Shown here piece by piece: positions 7,485 to 15,884 of a DNA stretch of 15,923 bases. The translations under genes were made by a program, and so were the position numbers. The stretch is from Gamsiella multidivaricata (lineage: Eukaryota; Mortierellomycota; Mortierellomycetes; Mortierellales; Mortierellaceae). Numbering within the stretch: the stretch's first letter is position 1; every line of letters begins with the position of its first letter. The stretch lies in assembly GCF_025024155.1 (NCBI RefSeq), contig NW_026251884.1, forward strand, positions 1 through 15,923, written 5' to 3'. The notes under the pieces are model-generated. The model made no database searches and was not told the DNA's origin. It was given only the letters and a program-made list of their open reading frames with translations.

Positions 7485-8586
7485 GTGGCGTCACCATCTA
7501 CTTTTTTCTCGGATCTTGGTTATAATTCCATTCGATCCGCAGGTACGGTTCTTTTTCTCTCAAAGGAGGACCCCCGTCACCCCCTCATGTCTGCACAGTC
7601 CACCCCAACCTTGCCTGGTGCTCCTGGCTCGGCGGACCGTGCGGACTATCTGATCAAGCATTACGCCCATCTGTAGCCTGAGGCTTGTTCCAACTCAAAG
7701 TGTCCCAACCAGTTTCCACAGGAATCAAGTAAAGTCTGGAACTCGAACCTATCGCTGTGTTTGTGCGAGAACCAGTGTGAGTCTCAAAAACGTTCTCTCC
7801 AAGCTCAACCCCATTGTTGTTGCCCGCCTTACCAAAGGTTGTGCTGCCTTTCCCGGTTCTGTCCTCACCCAACCAACCCAGATTCAACTCTCTGCCTCCG
7901 CTCGTACGGCTGACCGAAACTTGACCGTGTCGGATCTGGATCCTATTACCGAGAGCGATGGTTCTCTCATTTATGAGGATCCCTCTGATCATTACCAGTC
8001 CTCAGTCTTGCTTTCCGCTACTCCCGTGCCACCCTCTCAGGTCAGCTCTCTCTTTGTAGGGCCTTCCCCCAACTACGATCAGTACACTTCTCCTGCTCCT
8101 GGACCTACTCCGTCTTTTGGATCAACTCCCAATCTCCCTTCAAACTATTTTTCCGCCTCCTCTCCCAAGTTCCCTCTCACCAAGTCTGGCTACACCCAGG
8201 GTACTCCTGCTTCCCAGAATTCACACCCGTCTACCACTGGTGCTGTTCACCGCACTCCCCTGCCTACATCTTCGCGAGCATTTGCTCCCATATCTTCCAC
8301 TCCTGCCTCTACTTAAAGAGAGTCGGCCTCGGCGAGTAGGAAACGCGCAAACCTCAGCAATACTATCTGGGGTAAGCAGCCTCCCGAAGCGTCTGAGTCC
8401 GAGCAGGAAATCGAATCCCATGCTCCAAGGCGTGTTGCCCTGGGCAAGTTTCGCAAGGGCCAGTCCTCGTCCCAAGATCTCGTGGAGATGCATAACGAGT
8501 ATAACCTTCTCCAGCAGCATTTCCGCAAGCAAGCCGCCACTGTCAAGGCCCTCGAGGCTGAGAAGTCAACTACAACGCAGACATAA
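7485..8586 (+). pseudogene. Broken ORF of unknown family (Ser/Pro-rich, C-terminal coiled coil)
   Basis: I do not recognise this protein. One frame is open at 7485-7676 (it includes MSAQSTPTLPGAPGSADRAD and ends YLIKHYAHL). A second frame is open from about 7777 to TAA at 8314-8316, and the same frame then stays open to TAA at 8584-8586. The second part is rich in Ser, Pro and Thr and looks disordered. The part after 8316 is basic and helical (RRVALGKFRKGQ, then EYNLLQQHFRKQAATVKALE). The frame change near 7680-7776 and the internal stop argue that it is a decayed gene. Low-complexity linker plus a basic coiled coil would suit a transposon gag or ORF1-like protein, but no zinc knuckle or enzyme motif is visible. 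A host gene remnant is equally possible. Confidence 0.35.
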
Positions 8587-8746
8587 GAATCACGCCAAGC
8601 CAGAGGTCATACCATCATTTCCTACAAAAAGAACAATCAAATCAACAATGAGATCTGTCATGACAACAGCATTACTTGCCATAGAAGAATTATAATATAT
8701 AAAAGAGCACTCTCAACAGAGTTCATAGCATGAATGACTTACTGTA
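8587..8746 (+). promoter_or_regulatory. AT-rich stretch with a TATA-like motif, cut by the MITE
   Basis: No gene is seen. ATAATATATAAAAGAG around 8691-8706 resembles a TATA box. A possible promoter or degenerate LTR fragment is interrupted by the MITE at 8747. An AATAAA lies just past the MITE at about 9039-9044. Weak evidence. Confidence 0.25.
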
Positions 8747-9028
8747 CATTCTTTTCTGCGAAATAGTCCACATTTCATAGGAAAAGTGGACTATTCTCAC
8801 TGAATTGAAAATATAAAGGGTGTTATTCAGTCGAGATTTTATTTCTGCTTGGATTTACGGATCGCCAATCGTGCTGCTTTTCGAGGAAAAGTGATAGAGG
8901 GAAAAAGTGTGAGGATATAAGGTGGAGTCACCGCCGTCACAAAACTGAATAACACCCCTTATATTTTCAATTCAGTGGGAATAGTCCACTTTTCCTATGA
9001 AATGTGGACTATTTCGCAAAAAGGAGTG
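8747..9028. mobile_element. MITE, 282 bp, with 84-bp terminal inverted repeats and TA flanks
   Basis: The arms 8747-8830 and 8945-9028 are reverse complements at 79 of 84 positions. Both are flanked by TA (8745-8746 and 9029-9030), the Tc1/mariner target duplication. The termini read CATTCTTTT and CACTCCTTT inwards. Each arm holds its own 10-bp palindrome, AATAGTCCAC...GTGGACTATT (8762-8795 and 8980-9013). The 114-base core has no ORF. It is non-autonomous. The source transposase is not in the window, and the partial Tc1-like element at the left edge has a different terminus. Confidence 0.93.
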
Positions 9029-9111
9029 TAGGCAATTTAATAAAAACAGGTCTTATTACATCCTTCATATTTTGTGGTGCCACTGGAAGTCATATACAAA
9101 ACTGTATATGG

Positions 9112-9175
9112 TTTGCGATAAAATATATTTTGTATATCGTTTGCGATAAAATATATTTTATATATTATTTGCGAT
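9112..9175. repeat. AT-rich 28-bp tandem repeat, about 2.3 copies
   Basis: TTTGCGAT starts at 9112, 9140 and 9168, exactly 28 bases apart. The first two units continue AAAATATATTTT followed by a variable GTATATCG/ATATATTA end, and the third is cut after TTTGCGAT. A degraded copy may precede 9112 (ACTGTATATGG). Each unit contains the palindrome AAAATATATTTT. Confidence 0.75.
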
Positions 9176-9206
9176 GCTGAGATCTTCTTCACGTGACCAT
9201 ACCCAC

Positions 9207-9278
9207 GCTCTTTCCATTTCCAGTGGTAAAGCTTCCTCTCCGTAGCGGAAGATCCCAGGTTCAACACCTTGGGAGAGC
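9207..9278 (+). tRNA. tRNA-like segment or tRNA-derived SINE head, degenerate
   Basis: The 72 bases fold roughly as a cloverleaf. The acceptor GCTCTTT pairs with GGAGAGC (two T-G pairs). A short D arm surrounds CCAGTGGT. The T loop TTCAACA sits at canonical positions 54-60 between CCAGG and CCTTG (one mismatch). GGTTCAACACC matches the Pol III B box consensus exactly. The anticodon position would read CCG (9240-9242), but the anticodon stem has a C-C mismatch and position 37 is T, so a functional tRNA is doubtful. TTTTT follows at 9282-9286, as in Pol III terminators. It may be a decayed tRNA gene or a SINE head. Confidence 0.4.
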
Positions 9279-9412
9279 AAGTTTTTCCATCGCGCTTAAG
9301 TAGGGGGGGCCCTGGCGCTGTCCCTGACCAAAGAAAAAATTAAAACCTCCATTCACTCCTTTGTCAATGTCATTACATTTTATAACCCTTCTAAACCACC
9401 CATTCATTAACG

Positions 9413-9810
9413 ATGACTCTTCAAAAGCGACAGCACTCGGTCGACCCAAACAATTCAATCAACAGCAAACAAGCCAAACGTCAAAAAAAGGAATGCAGTA
9501 TCAAAGACAACAATACAACCATTTCAATAGCTGCGGAACAAACATGGAGATCAATACTGGAGATGAGAAAGAAGCCAACTTTAGAACAACGAGACAATTC
9601 CTTTAAACGTTTCCTGAACAAAACACACGGATGTGTCCCAAACTTACCACAAATCCTCGAATACAATCTTAGACCAGTGTATATCGACATCGACATGCCA
9701 AATTCGTATCCCTACATTAAAAAAATAATCAACCTCACTCAACTTTGCATCTCAGAGTACGGATTTAAACATCAGTGCGCTGACCATAGCACCTATTCAT
9801 CCAACAAGTT
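9413..9810 (+). CDS. Unrecognised ORF truncated by an LTR element
   Basis: The ATG at 9413-9415 is the first in the frame and follows an A/C-rich leader. The ORF runs without a stop to the LTR at 9811 and reads 46 bases into it, so about 132 residues are native. The N-terminus is hydrophilic with a basic cluster (KQAKRQKK) that could be a nuclear localisation signal. An EMRKKPTLEQRDNSFKRFLN segment and a hydrophobic/acidic NLRPVYIDIDMPNSYPYIKK segment follow. I recognise no domain. Codons are more A/T-rich than in the neighbouring retrotransposons, which suggests a different origin. The remainder, if it exists, should resume after the nested LTR elements, beyond the right edge. It could be a host gene, or an ORF of another transposon whose end is the tRNA-like/AT-rich region upstream. 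Confidence 0.4.
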
Positions 9811-10001
9811 TGCAACAGGTACAACTGTTTATTCGAGAATGATGTCATGGTCATAACCATGCTGCGCCTAGTTTCTAGAGCATTCCAACACAACTGTGTC
9901 TAGTATATAAGAGCCCTTCAAACGTAGGATTAGACAGTAATCAATCATCGAATAAACCTCTGATTCCACCCTAGAACCCCTCCGACTCCTGACTATTTGC
10001 A
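9811..10001 (+). repeat. 5' LTR of the third LTR element (191 bp)
   Basis: It begins TGCAACAGG and ends TTTGCA, so TGCAA/TTGCA are inverted termini with TG...CA ends, and a primer-binding site starts at the next base. It contains a TATA box (TATATAA, 9904-9910) and AATAAA (9951-9956). The promoter-signal order and spacing match the 213-bp LTR at 5038-5250, pointing to related families. Confidence 0.75.
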
Positions 10002-10008
10002 TGGTAGC
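10002..10008 (+). other. Primer-binding site
   Basis: TGGTAGC immediately follows the LTR. It complements a tRNA 3' end of GCTACCA, as in fungal initiator tRNA-Met, the common Ty3/gypsy primer. Pairing beyond seven bases (AAAGG follows) is not obvious. Confidence 0.5.
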
Positions 10009-10091
10009 AAAGGAAACCTCGAACCACCCCTCGAAACCACTGAACCATTGAACCATTGAACCGTAAGCTTTTTCATCCAGCCTGTCAAACC

Positions 10092-10813
10092 ATGGAACAA
10101 CTCTCTCGAACACTCTCCACCCTGAACATCTCAGAAGAAGCCCAACAAGCTGTTGCCAACGATACAGCCCGTACACTTGCCACGGTCCTTAAACCTCAAA
10201 AACCGAGTCCATACGATGGTGCTATCGACGCTGTCGCGTCCCTTAACTTCATCGAGAGTCAGGAAGATTATTTCGCTATTGTCGAGCTTATCCCAACCAA
10301 ATGGGTCCGATACGCCGTCCTGAGCCTCGCGGGAGCCGCCAAAGCTTGGTGGCGTTCTTCTGGCCTCACTATCGAGACCTCTTGGAATGACTTTCGCAAG
10401 GCCTTCCTGGAAGCCTTCACGCCGCTGGACTCCGCTAATGCCCCGCCGAGAACTGACCAGGCTTCGCCAGAAAACCCTTACCGTGGCAGAGTATACGAGC
10501 CGCTTCAAGCGTCACTTGCGGCTCATCCCGAACATGGATGCGGGTACAGCGCTGTACAATTACATGAACGGGCTGGAATCCGAAGCCAGCAAGGAGGTGC
10601 GGCTTCGACAACCCACGACGTTGGATGCCGCTATCCAGCAAGCTACCATCGTCCACAGTATCTTACACCCCACCAACCCAAACAATGCCACTACGACCTC
10701 TGTCCCAACCGTCTCCTCAACCGCCGAGCCCATGGACGTGGATGCAATGAATGTCCTCCTTGCCAACCTTGCCTCTCTAGCCAAAACGACCACCGTCGCC
10801 AGCATCCGCCAAT
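10092..10813 (+). pseudogene. gag: Retrotransposon Gag, frameshifted and truncated by an insertion
   Basis: The ATG at 10092 begins MEQLSRTLSTLNISEE. The capsid-like core is typical of gypsy Gag: KPSPYDGAIDAVASLNFI, KWVRYAVLSLAGAAKAWW and WNDFRKAFLEAFTP. Near 10440-10450 the frame must change. The continuation (RRELTRLRQKTLTVAEYTSRF, then LHPTNPNNATTTSVP) is in another frame, which lies at +1 in coordinates. The EPMDVDAMNVL segment resembles the acidic stretch seen before zinc knuckles in related Gags, but the knuckle itself is lost because the minus-strand chromovirus enters at 10814. The original TTTVASIRQ end is followed by LTR-encoded residues. Confidence 0.8.
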
Positions 10814-11246
10814 TGTCAGGAACAGACTTGGAAGAGTGGGATATGTGTTATGGAGGAGACAGACAGTGGACAAGGTCAGGAAGAAATGTATTGCAGACTG
10901 AGGTTATATGCTATGGATTCTATGGCTCTATTTATGTGTTTCTAGGATTCTTGGTCAGGGTACTCGGATGGCTACTACGGGACGCGAGGTATTTTTGCTA
11001 GGAATAGCACAAAGGTATGGATCAGGTGCAATGGTTCTAGACGGGCCGGACAATGGTTCTAGGCGGGCCGGATAATGGCAATATCAATAAAGACACTTCG
11101 TTGAACATACGTTGATCGAGCATACGGTGGCAGAGGTACGCGTGCAAGCGCGTGAGCGCGTAGAAGCAGTCACAAATCAATATGAGCAATTGTGTGCGCA
11201 GCTCAACTGTCACTCTGCACCACACGCTATGGTGCTATCCGTGACA
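10814..11246 (-). repeat. 3' LTR of the minus-strand chromovirus (433 bp)
   Basis: On the minus strand it begins TGTCACGG, right after the polypurine tract, and ends CTGACA, giving TGTCA/TGACA inverted termini. It is the same family as the solo LTR at 6722-7132. Near 11028-11072 it carries a tandem duplication of about 22 bases (CAATGGTTCTAG plus a GC-rich tail) that the solo LTR has once. A TATA-like ATAAATAG lies on the minus strand near 10927-10935. Confidence 0.9.
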
Positions 11247-11258
11247 ATCCCCTCTCTT
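11247..11258 (-). other. Polypurine tract of the minus-strand chromovirus
   Basis: On the minus strand AAGAGAGGGGAT directly precedes the TGTCAC of the LTR. It overlaps the pol stop codon TAA (11257-11259) by two bases, so coding sequence runs right up to the LTR. Confidence 0.75.
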
Positions 11259-12839
11259 AGGAGCGACTTCCAGGAGCGACAGGAACTGGACCGGGCTTTG
11301 CTGGATACTGGCGATGGAACTCAGCAATGAGCTCTGGGCAGTGTGAGACATTTGCAGCGGGTTCCCAAGATCTCTCATCTGGAGGAAAGTCTTTCCAATC
11401 GACCAGGTACTGTAACTTGCGGTTGCGCATTCGTGAATCCAAGATGACTTCGACCTCATACTCGATCTGACCTTCGACTTCGACAGGTGGGGCAGGCGGT
11501 GCGCTACGGTTCGGAATCTCATTATCCTGATGAGGCTCTAGGAGAGACACATGGAACACAGGATGTATTCGTGCCATGGAGGCGGGGAGCCGGAGTCGGA
11601 AAGCACGAGTCCCTACGCGTTCGAGGATCTCGTATGGCCCCAGCTTGCGGTAGTCAAGCTTGTCGGAAGGGCGCGTGGTCTTGATGTGTCGCCTCAAGAG
11701 CCAGACTTTATCACCAGGTGCAAAGTCGGGGGGCGCTTGGACATGCTGATTGAAGTAGCGAGCCTGGGCTTCTTGCGCAGCGCCGATATGGAACTTCAAG
11801 TCATCCTGCAGTCCCTTCAACAGCATGATTCGGGCAGAGGCGGCAGGTGAGTGGCGGGACACGCGTGGGATGTGGATGCTGAACCGAGGGTGGTATCCAT
11901 ACAAGGCCATGAACGGGGTCTGGTTCGTCGAGGAATGAACGGTATTGTTGTACGTGAACTCGGCTAAGGGCAGGAGTCTGGACCAGTCGTCTTGCTGATA
12001 GTTCAAGAAGCAACGAAGGTATTGCTCAAGCGTTGCATTGGTTCGTTCGGTTTGGCCATCAGTCTGTGGATGAAAAGCCGTTGACAAATTCTGTTTGACC
12101 TTTAGGGCTTCCATAAGCGAACGAGTAAACTGGGCGGTGAATGTGGTGCCACGGTCGGAGACAATATCGTCGGGAAGACCGTGGGCACGGACGACTGTGT
12201 CTAGGAACAGGCTCACTGTGCCGGCAGCATCGACCTCGTCATGCGTAGCAACGAAGTGGGCCATCTTGGTTAACCTGTCCACGAAGACTATGATGGACGT
12301 GAATCCATGGGACGCAGGCAACTGCGTGATGAAGTCCATGGAGATTGAGGACCAAGGGCTCTCTGGTATAGGTAAGGACTGAAGGAGGCCATAAGGCTTG
12401 TGATGGACAGACTTGTTCCTCTGGCACGTATCGCAGGTACTGACAAAACGTTTCACATATTGGCGAAGGCCTGGCCAGTGATAGGTTCGATTCACGAGTT
12501 CGAATGTCTTCAGGAGGCCAAAGTGGCCTGCGGTGGGGTCGTCATGGCAATGGACCAGGATATCTCGGTGAATGTCATCGGCGTCGGGGACATAAATTAG
12601 GCCTTTGTAAAACAGGAGGCTATCCTCAATGGCGTAGTCAGGCTGAGACTTTGGGTCCTTGGCAAGATCAGCAAGGAGTCCGCGAGTGATCTCATCATCG
12701 GGATATGCGTCTTTGATTCGACAGGAGATCTCATCTTGGGGATCTAGTCGAAGCGCTGCTGTTAACGCCAAGAACGGGACCGTATTGATATCGACAGGCT
12801 TCGGGAGCAAGGTCATTTCGTTCGACGTGGCAGGGCCTT
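11257..12839 (-). CDS. pol: Pol C-terminal part: integrase, GPY/F module and chromodomain
   Basis: The frame is open from before 12816 (NEMTLLPKPVDI) to TAA at 11257-11259. The integrase zinc finger runs HCHDDPTAGHFG ... CDTCQRNK. The catalytic triad is Asp at 12334-12336, Asp at 12154-12156 and Glu at 12046-12048, with 35 residues between the last two. LGPYEILERVG is the GPY/F module. The chromodomain is complete: EYEVEVILDSRMRNRKLQYL, WKDFPPDERSWEPAANV, AEFHRQYP, with the aromatic residues expected for histone-tail reading. The integrase inserts the cDNA, and the chromodomain likely steers it to heterochromatin. The part is intact but out of frame with the RNase H part by one base in a G7 run at 12840-12846, so in this copy it can be made only with a frameshift, or the indel is a sequence error. 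Confidence 0.93.
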
Positions 12840-13724
12840 CCCCCCCTCAGGGGAGTGTACGCGCGACAAAGCATCGGCAGCACCGTTAAGTACGCCAGGG
12901 CGATACACCAACTGAGTTTTGAATTTCGACAGGCGTTCGGCGTACCGGATCTGGCGCTCACTGAGCGGTCTTTTCTCGGAGAAGTGTTCCAGGTTCTTGT
13001 GGTCGGTCTGAATAGTGGCAGGAAACGTGGAGTACGCAAAGAAGTGTCGCCAATGCTCAAGGCCTTCGATAGCGGCCAGCAACTCGGTGTCGTGGACGTG
13101 ATAATTGCGCTCGGGGGCAGTGAGCGAGCGGGAGTAGAAGCCAAGAGGATGCAGCACACCTTTGTCGTCAGGTTGGCTACAGACAGCACCGAGGGCCGTT
13201 TTGGAAGCATCAGGTTCAAGGACACAAGGCAGCTCAGGGTTAAAATGCGCCAAAGCCGGCTCCTGCGTGAAGGCCTCACGGAGGGCCGTGAAAGCGCGAT
13301 GGGCGGCATCATCCCAGGCAAACAGAACGTCCTTCTTGAGCAAACGGGTGATAGGGGCGACGACCTTGGAGAAGTCTTTGACGAATCGGCGATAGAAATT
13401 GGCAAAGCCGAAGAAGACCTGTATATCACGGACAGAGGCAGGGGTAGGCCACTCTAGGATGGCCTTAACCTTTGAAGGGTCCATGGCGATGCCGTCGGGC
13501 GAAATCACGTAGCCTAAGAACTCGACTTCACGGGCATGGAAGACACATTTTTCGAGTTTGACTTGGAGGTCGGCGGCGCTCAACTTGGCAAGGACCTGTC
13601 GTACATGCTGGACATGGTCTTGCTCATCAGCGGAGTAAATCAGGATATCATCCAAGTAGATGACGACGAAATTGTCGAGATGCTCGCGCAGGACATCGTT
13701 CAGGAATGCTTGGAAGGTGGCCGG
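12840..13724 (-). CDS. pol: Pol middle part: reverse transcriptase second half and RNase H
   Basis: The frame resumes right after the inserted element with ATFQAFLNDVLREHLDNF, then VVIYLDDILIYS (catalytic YLDD), KLEKCVFHAREVEFLGYVIS and FFGFANFYRRFVKDFS. RNase H follows with LEPDASKTALGAV, HDTELLAAIEGLEHW and QTDHKNLEHF, which hold the three usual acidic residues, and ends ADALSRVHSPEGG. The frame then reaches TGA, because of the G7 indel, at about 12813-12815. RNase H removes the RNA strand after reverse transcription. The open frame seen upstream of 13724 belongs to the inserted element, not to pol. Confidence 0.93.
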
Positions 13725-14557
13725 TGTGGTGTGGTAAACCCACACGGAGTATAGACGGGGTATCCAGGTACAAAGGACGGACACAACACCTGATATGACA
13801 CGATGGGAGGAATAGGTACAGGACACTCATACGATCATACCAGGCACGTGCTGCACGTGCAGTTACAGGATGTGCAAGTAGAAGGACATGCAATTAGACA
13901 AGAGTCAATAGGGTTTGCATTTATAGAAATTTCCCTTCGTTAAAAAATATCACAGAACGACAGGACCAAATGGTTCCTGGTCTGTTTCCTCACAAATACT
14001 TTGCTCAACACTTGCCCCCGCACGACACTCCAAGTCGCTCTACGCATCCCTGTCCCAACACACTGTACCCTTCGATCGGTATACTCTGCCACAGCTGGCC
14101 TTCATAGCATATCGCCCAGCAAGAGTAGAGACGGGACCTGTGCGTCTGAACTGCTGCACCTCTAGTGCCCCCCCAAGTGTTCCTGCGAGTCCGCTCACAT
14201 TACCTGCCTGCCCCCACGACAGGTAATGATCATGGTCTCATAACGAACAAGAGCGGAGGATCAAGAACAGTACCCCTCGATGCCGACGTCTGGACACAGG
14301 AGTCAAGACAGAGTCCCTTTGACCTTGCAGATCCCTAACCCGAGTGTGTTGTCGCCTTTATTATTCTTGTAAATAGTTTTGCTGTCTTTATTATCCTCAC
14401 CGTTAAAAGATCTCTTACCAGTGCCCCCACATCTGGAGCTTTATCCATACACCGTAAGATAATTATTATGTAGAGACTTCGTAAAGCAGAAGAGACTTTT
14501 ATTGAGCAACATATTCACAGCTAGTACTTTTACCTGATATAGAGCCACTACACCACA
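13725..14557. mobile_element. 833-bp insertion in RT with TG...CA ends and 4-bp duplication CCGG
   Basis: Removing 13725-14557 and one CCGG restores continuous RT codons between FGLTNAP and ATFQAF. CCGG flanks it on both sides (13721-13724 and 14558-14561). The ends TGTGGTGTGGT and ACTACACCACA are inverted repeats at 10 of 11 positions. No convincing ORF is present. TG...CA ends and short direct repeats fit a solo LTR. A 4-bp duplication with TGTNR termini also fits a non-autonomous Ginger-type DNA transposon. A TATA-like TTTATAGA lies near 13919, and AATAAA-type signals occur on the minus strand near 14360, 14390 and 14500, so transcriptional orientation is unclear. Confidence 0.85.
14198..14228. 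other. Hairpin inside the 833-bp insertion
   Basis: CATTACCTG (14198-14206) and CAGGTAATG (14220-14228) are exact reverse complements around a 13-base C-rich loop. Its role is unknown. It could be a terminator-like or protein-binding structure of the inserted element. Confidence 0.5.
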
Positions 14558-15884
14558 CCGGAGCGTTGGTCAACCCGAATGGCATGACCAAATATTCGAA
14601 ATGGCCGTAGCGGGTGCGGAAGGCTGTTTTCCATTCGTCACCCTTGGCCACACGCACAAGGTTGTACGCGCCTTTGAGGTCCAGCTTGGTGAAGATTCTA
14701 GCGCGACGCAACTGGTCCAAGGTCTCGGTTATCAATGGCAGTGGGCAACGGTTCTTGATGGTGACCTTGTTTAAGGCACGGTAGTCGACACAGAGGCGTA
14801 AGGATCCATCTTTCTTTGGTACAAACAGAACTGGAGCGCCAGCAGGGGACTCGGAACGGCGGATGAACCCTTTGGCAAGGTTCTCTTCGATGTACTCCTT
14901 CAAGGATTCGAGTTCTTTCTGAGACAAGGTGTATAGTGGACCGAATGGCACCTTGGCGTCAGGTTCGAGAGTTATGGCATGGTCGAAGGAGCGATGTGGA
15001 GGCAAGGTGCCGAGCTCTCGATCTTCGAAGAGCCGGGCAAAGTCACGGTACGCGTCAGGGATCTCGACTGGAGGATTGGTTGGGTCAATGTTGTTCAAGG
15101 ATAGGCTGGGTAGTGGAACAGGAGAAGCACAGAGGGACATGGTTGAGAGGTGTACAGGGACGGACTCGCTAAAAAGGAGCGACGGTTGTTCTAAACTGGA
15201 GCGAGGAGTGGAAAGGTGTGTAATGGTAGCAAGGGCGAGTTGACAGAGGCGATATTCCTCCAACGTGGGTTCAAGGGCAGGTTCAAGGACAGAGCAAGAG
15301 GTAAGAGCGTCGGACAAGGGTTCATGGTATACACAAACTGTATTACAACGGTTTGAATGGAAAGTAACTATATGCTTTTCCCAGTCAATACTAGGGTTAT
15401 GCGTGGCGAGCCAGTCCATCCCGAGGATGATAGGGTACTGGCCGAGCTTGGTGACTTTTAGCAGGATCTGTTCATGGTGCTTCTCAGCGAGGGTCAGGCA
15501 TACAGAGGCTTCATGCAAGACAGGTCCAGCGGTGCTCAAAGAGCCGTCCCCCATGGTCAGGTTCATGGGTTGGGGGAGGTTACGCACAGGGATACAGTGG
15601 TTCAGGAGGAATTTTCGATCGATGAAGGAGCGGGCGGCGCCGGAGTCGATTAATACTTGGATGTTTTTTAAGGGTCCTTGGGTCAGATACAGGGTGGCAG
15701 GCAACATAAGGCAGATACGGGCATGGGCAGGAACAGTGGAGGTGGCATGGATGGCACCTAGGGAACAGTCCTCCAGCTGCCCTAGGCGCTGAAGTTTTCC
15801 GACACGTCGGTGTCGAAAGCATACTCGATCGTGGCTTCTTGGACTGCAGCGAGGCCCAGACCGGAGGGGCGCTTGTTGGGGCAC
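14558..15884 (-). CDS. pol: Pol N-terminal part: aspartic protease and reverse transcriptase first half
   Basis: This frame is open from 15884 and overlaps the end of gag in the -1 frame. Numbered from 15884, the protease active site is [11 protein letters not shown] with Asp at residue 80, and the ILGMDWL motif lies about 90 residues later. A linker with [14 protein letters not shown] and a [16 protein letters not shown] segment precede RT. RT begins [20 protein letters not shown], followed by [31 protein letters not shown] (catalytic Asp) and FGLTNAP, where the 833-bp element is inserted. The protease releases the Pol enzymes, and RT copies the RNA. No stop or frameshift is visible in this part. 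Confidence 0.92.

Larger units (their letters stand above)
9811..10813 (+). mobile_element. Third LTR retrotransposon (gypsy-type): 5' LTR, PBS and gag, cut by the next element
   Basis: The order LTR, primer-binding site, leader and gag is complete. The element is cut at 10813/10814 by the LTR of the minus-strand chromovirus, so pol and the 3' LTR should lie beyond the right edge. The five bases left of the LTR, AAGTT (9806-9810), are the predicted target duplication. Its LTR ends resemble those of the plus-strand chromovirus. Confidence 0.75.

Noticed and set aside
8221..8532. Minus-strand ORF over the unknown pseudogene
   Set aside because: No domain and antisense to the more coherent plus-strand frame.
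8117..8695. 192-residue plus-strand ORF
   Set aside because: It overlaps the 7777-8586 frame, is Ser/Leu/Pro/Arg-rich without motifs and is best explained as a shadow of that frame.
9091..9175. CRISPR-like short repeats
   Set aside because: Contiguous tandem units with no spacers in what appears to be eukaryotic DNA.
11112..11330. ORF resembling the Harbinger transposase start (VRVQARERVEAVTNQYEQ)
   Set aside because: The similarity is entirely LTR sequence shared with the solo LTR at 6722-7132. It is not transposase.
13842..13862. Repeated GCACGTGC palindromes as a regulatory E-box pair
   Set aside because: Only two short copies and no promoter context.
13725..13893. Open frame running from RT upstream into the 833-bp insertion
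   Set aside because: RT coding resumes at the CCGG at 13724, and the upstream residues are chance translation of the insertion.
14333..14340. Second telomere-like motif CCCTAACC
   Set aside because: A single copy is expected by chance.
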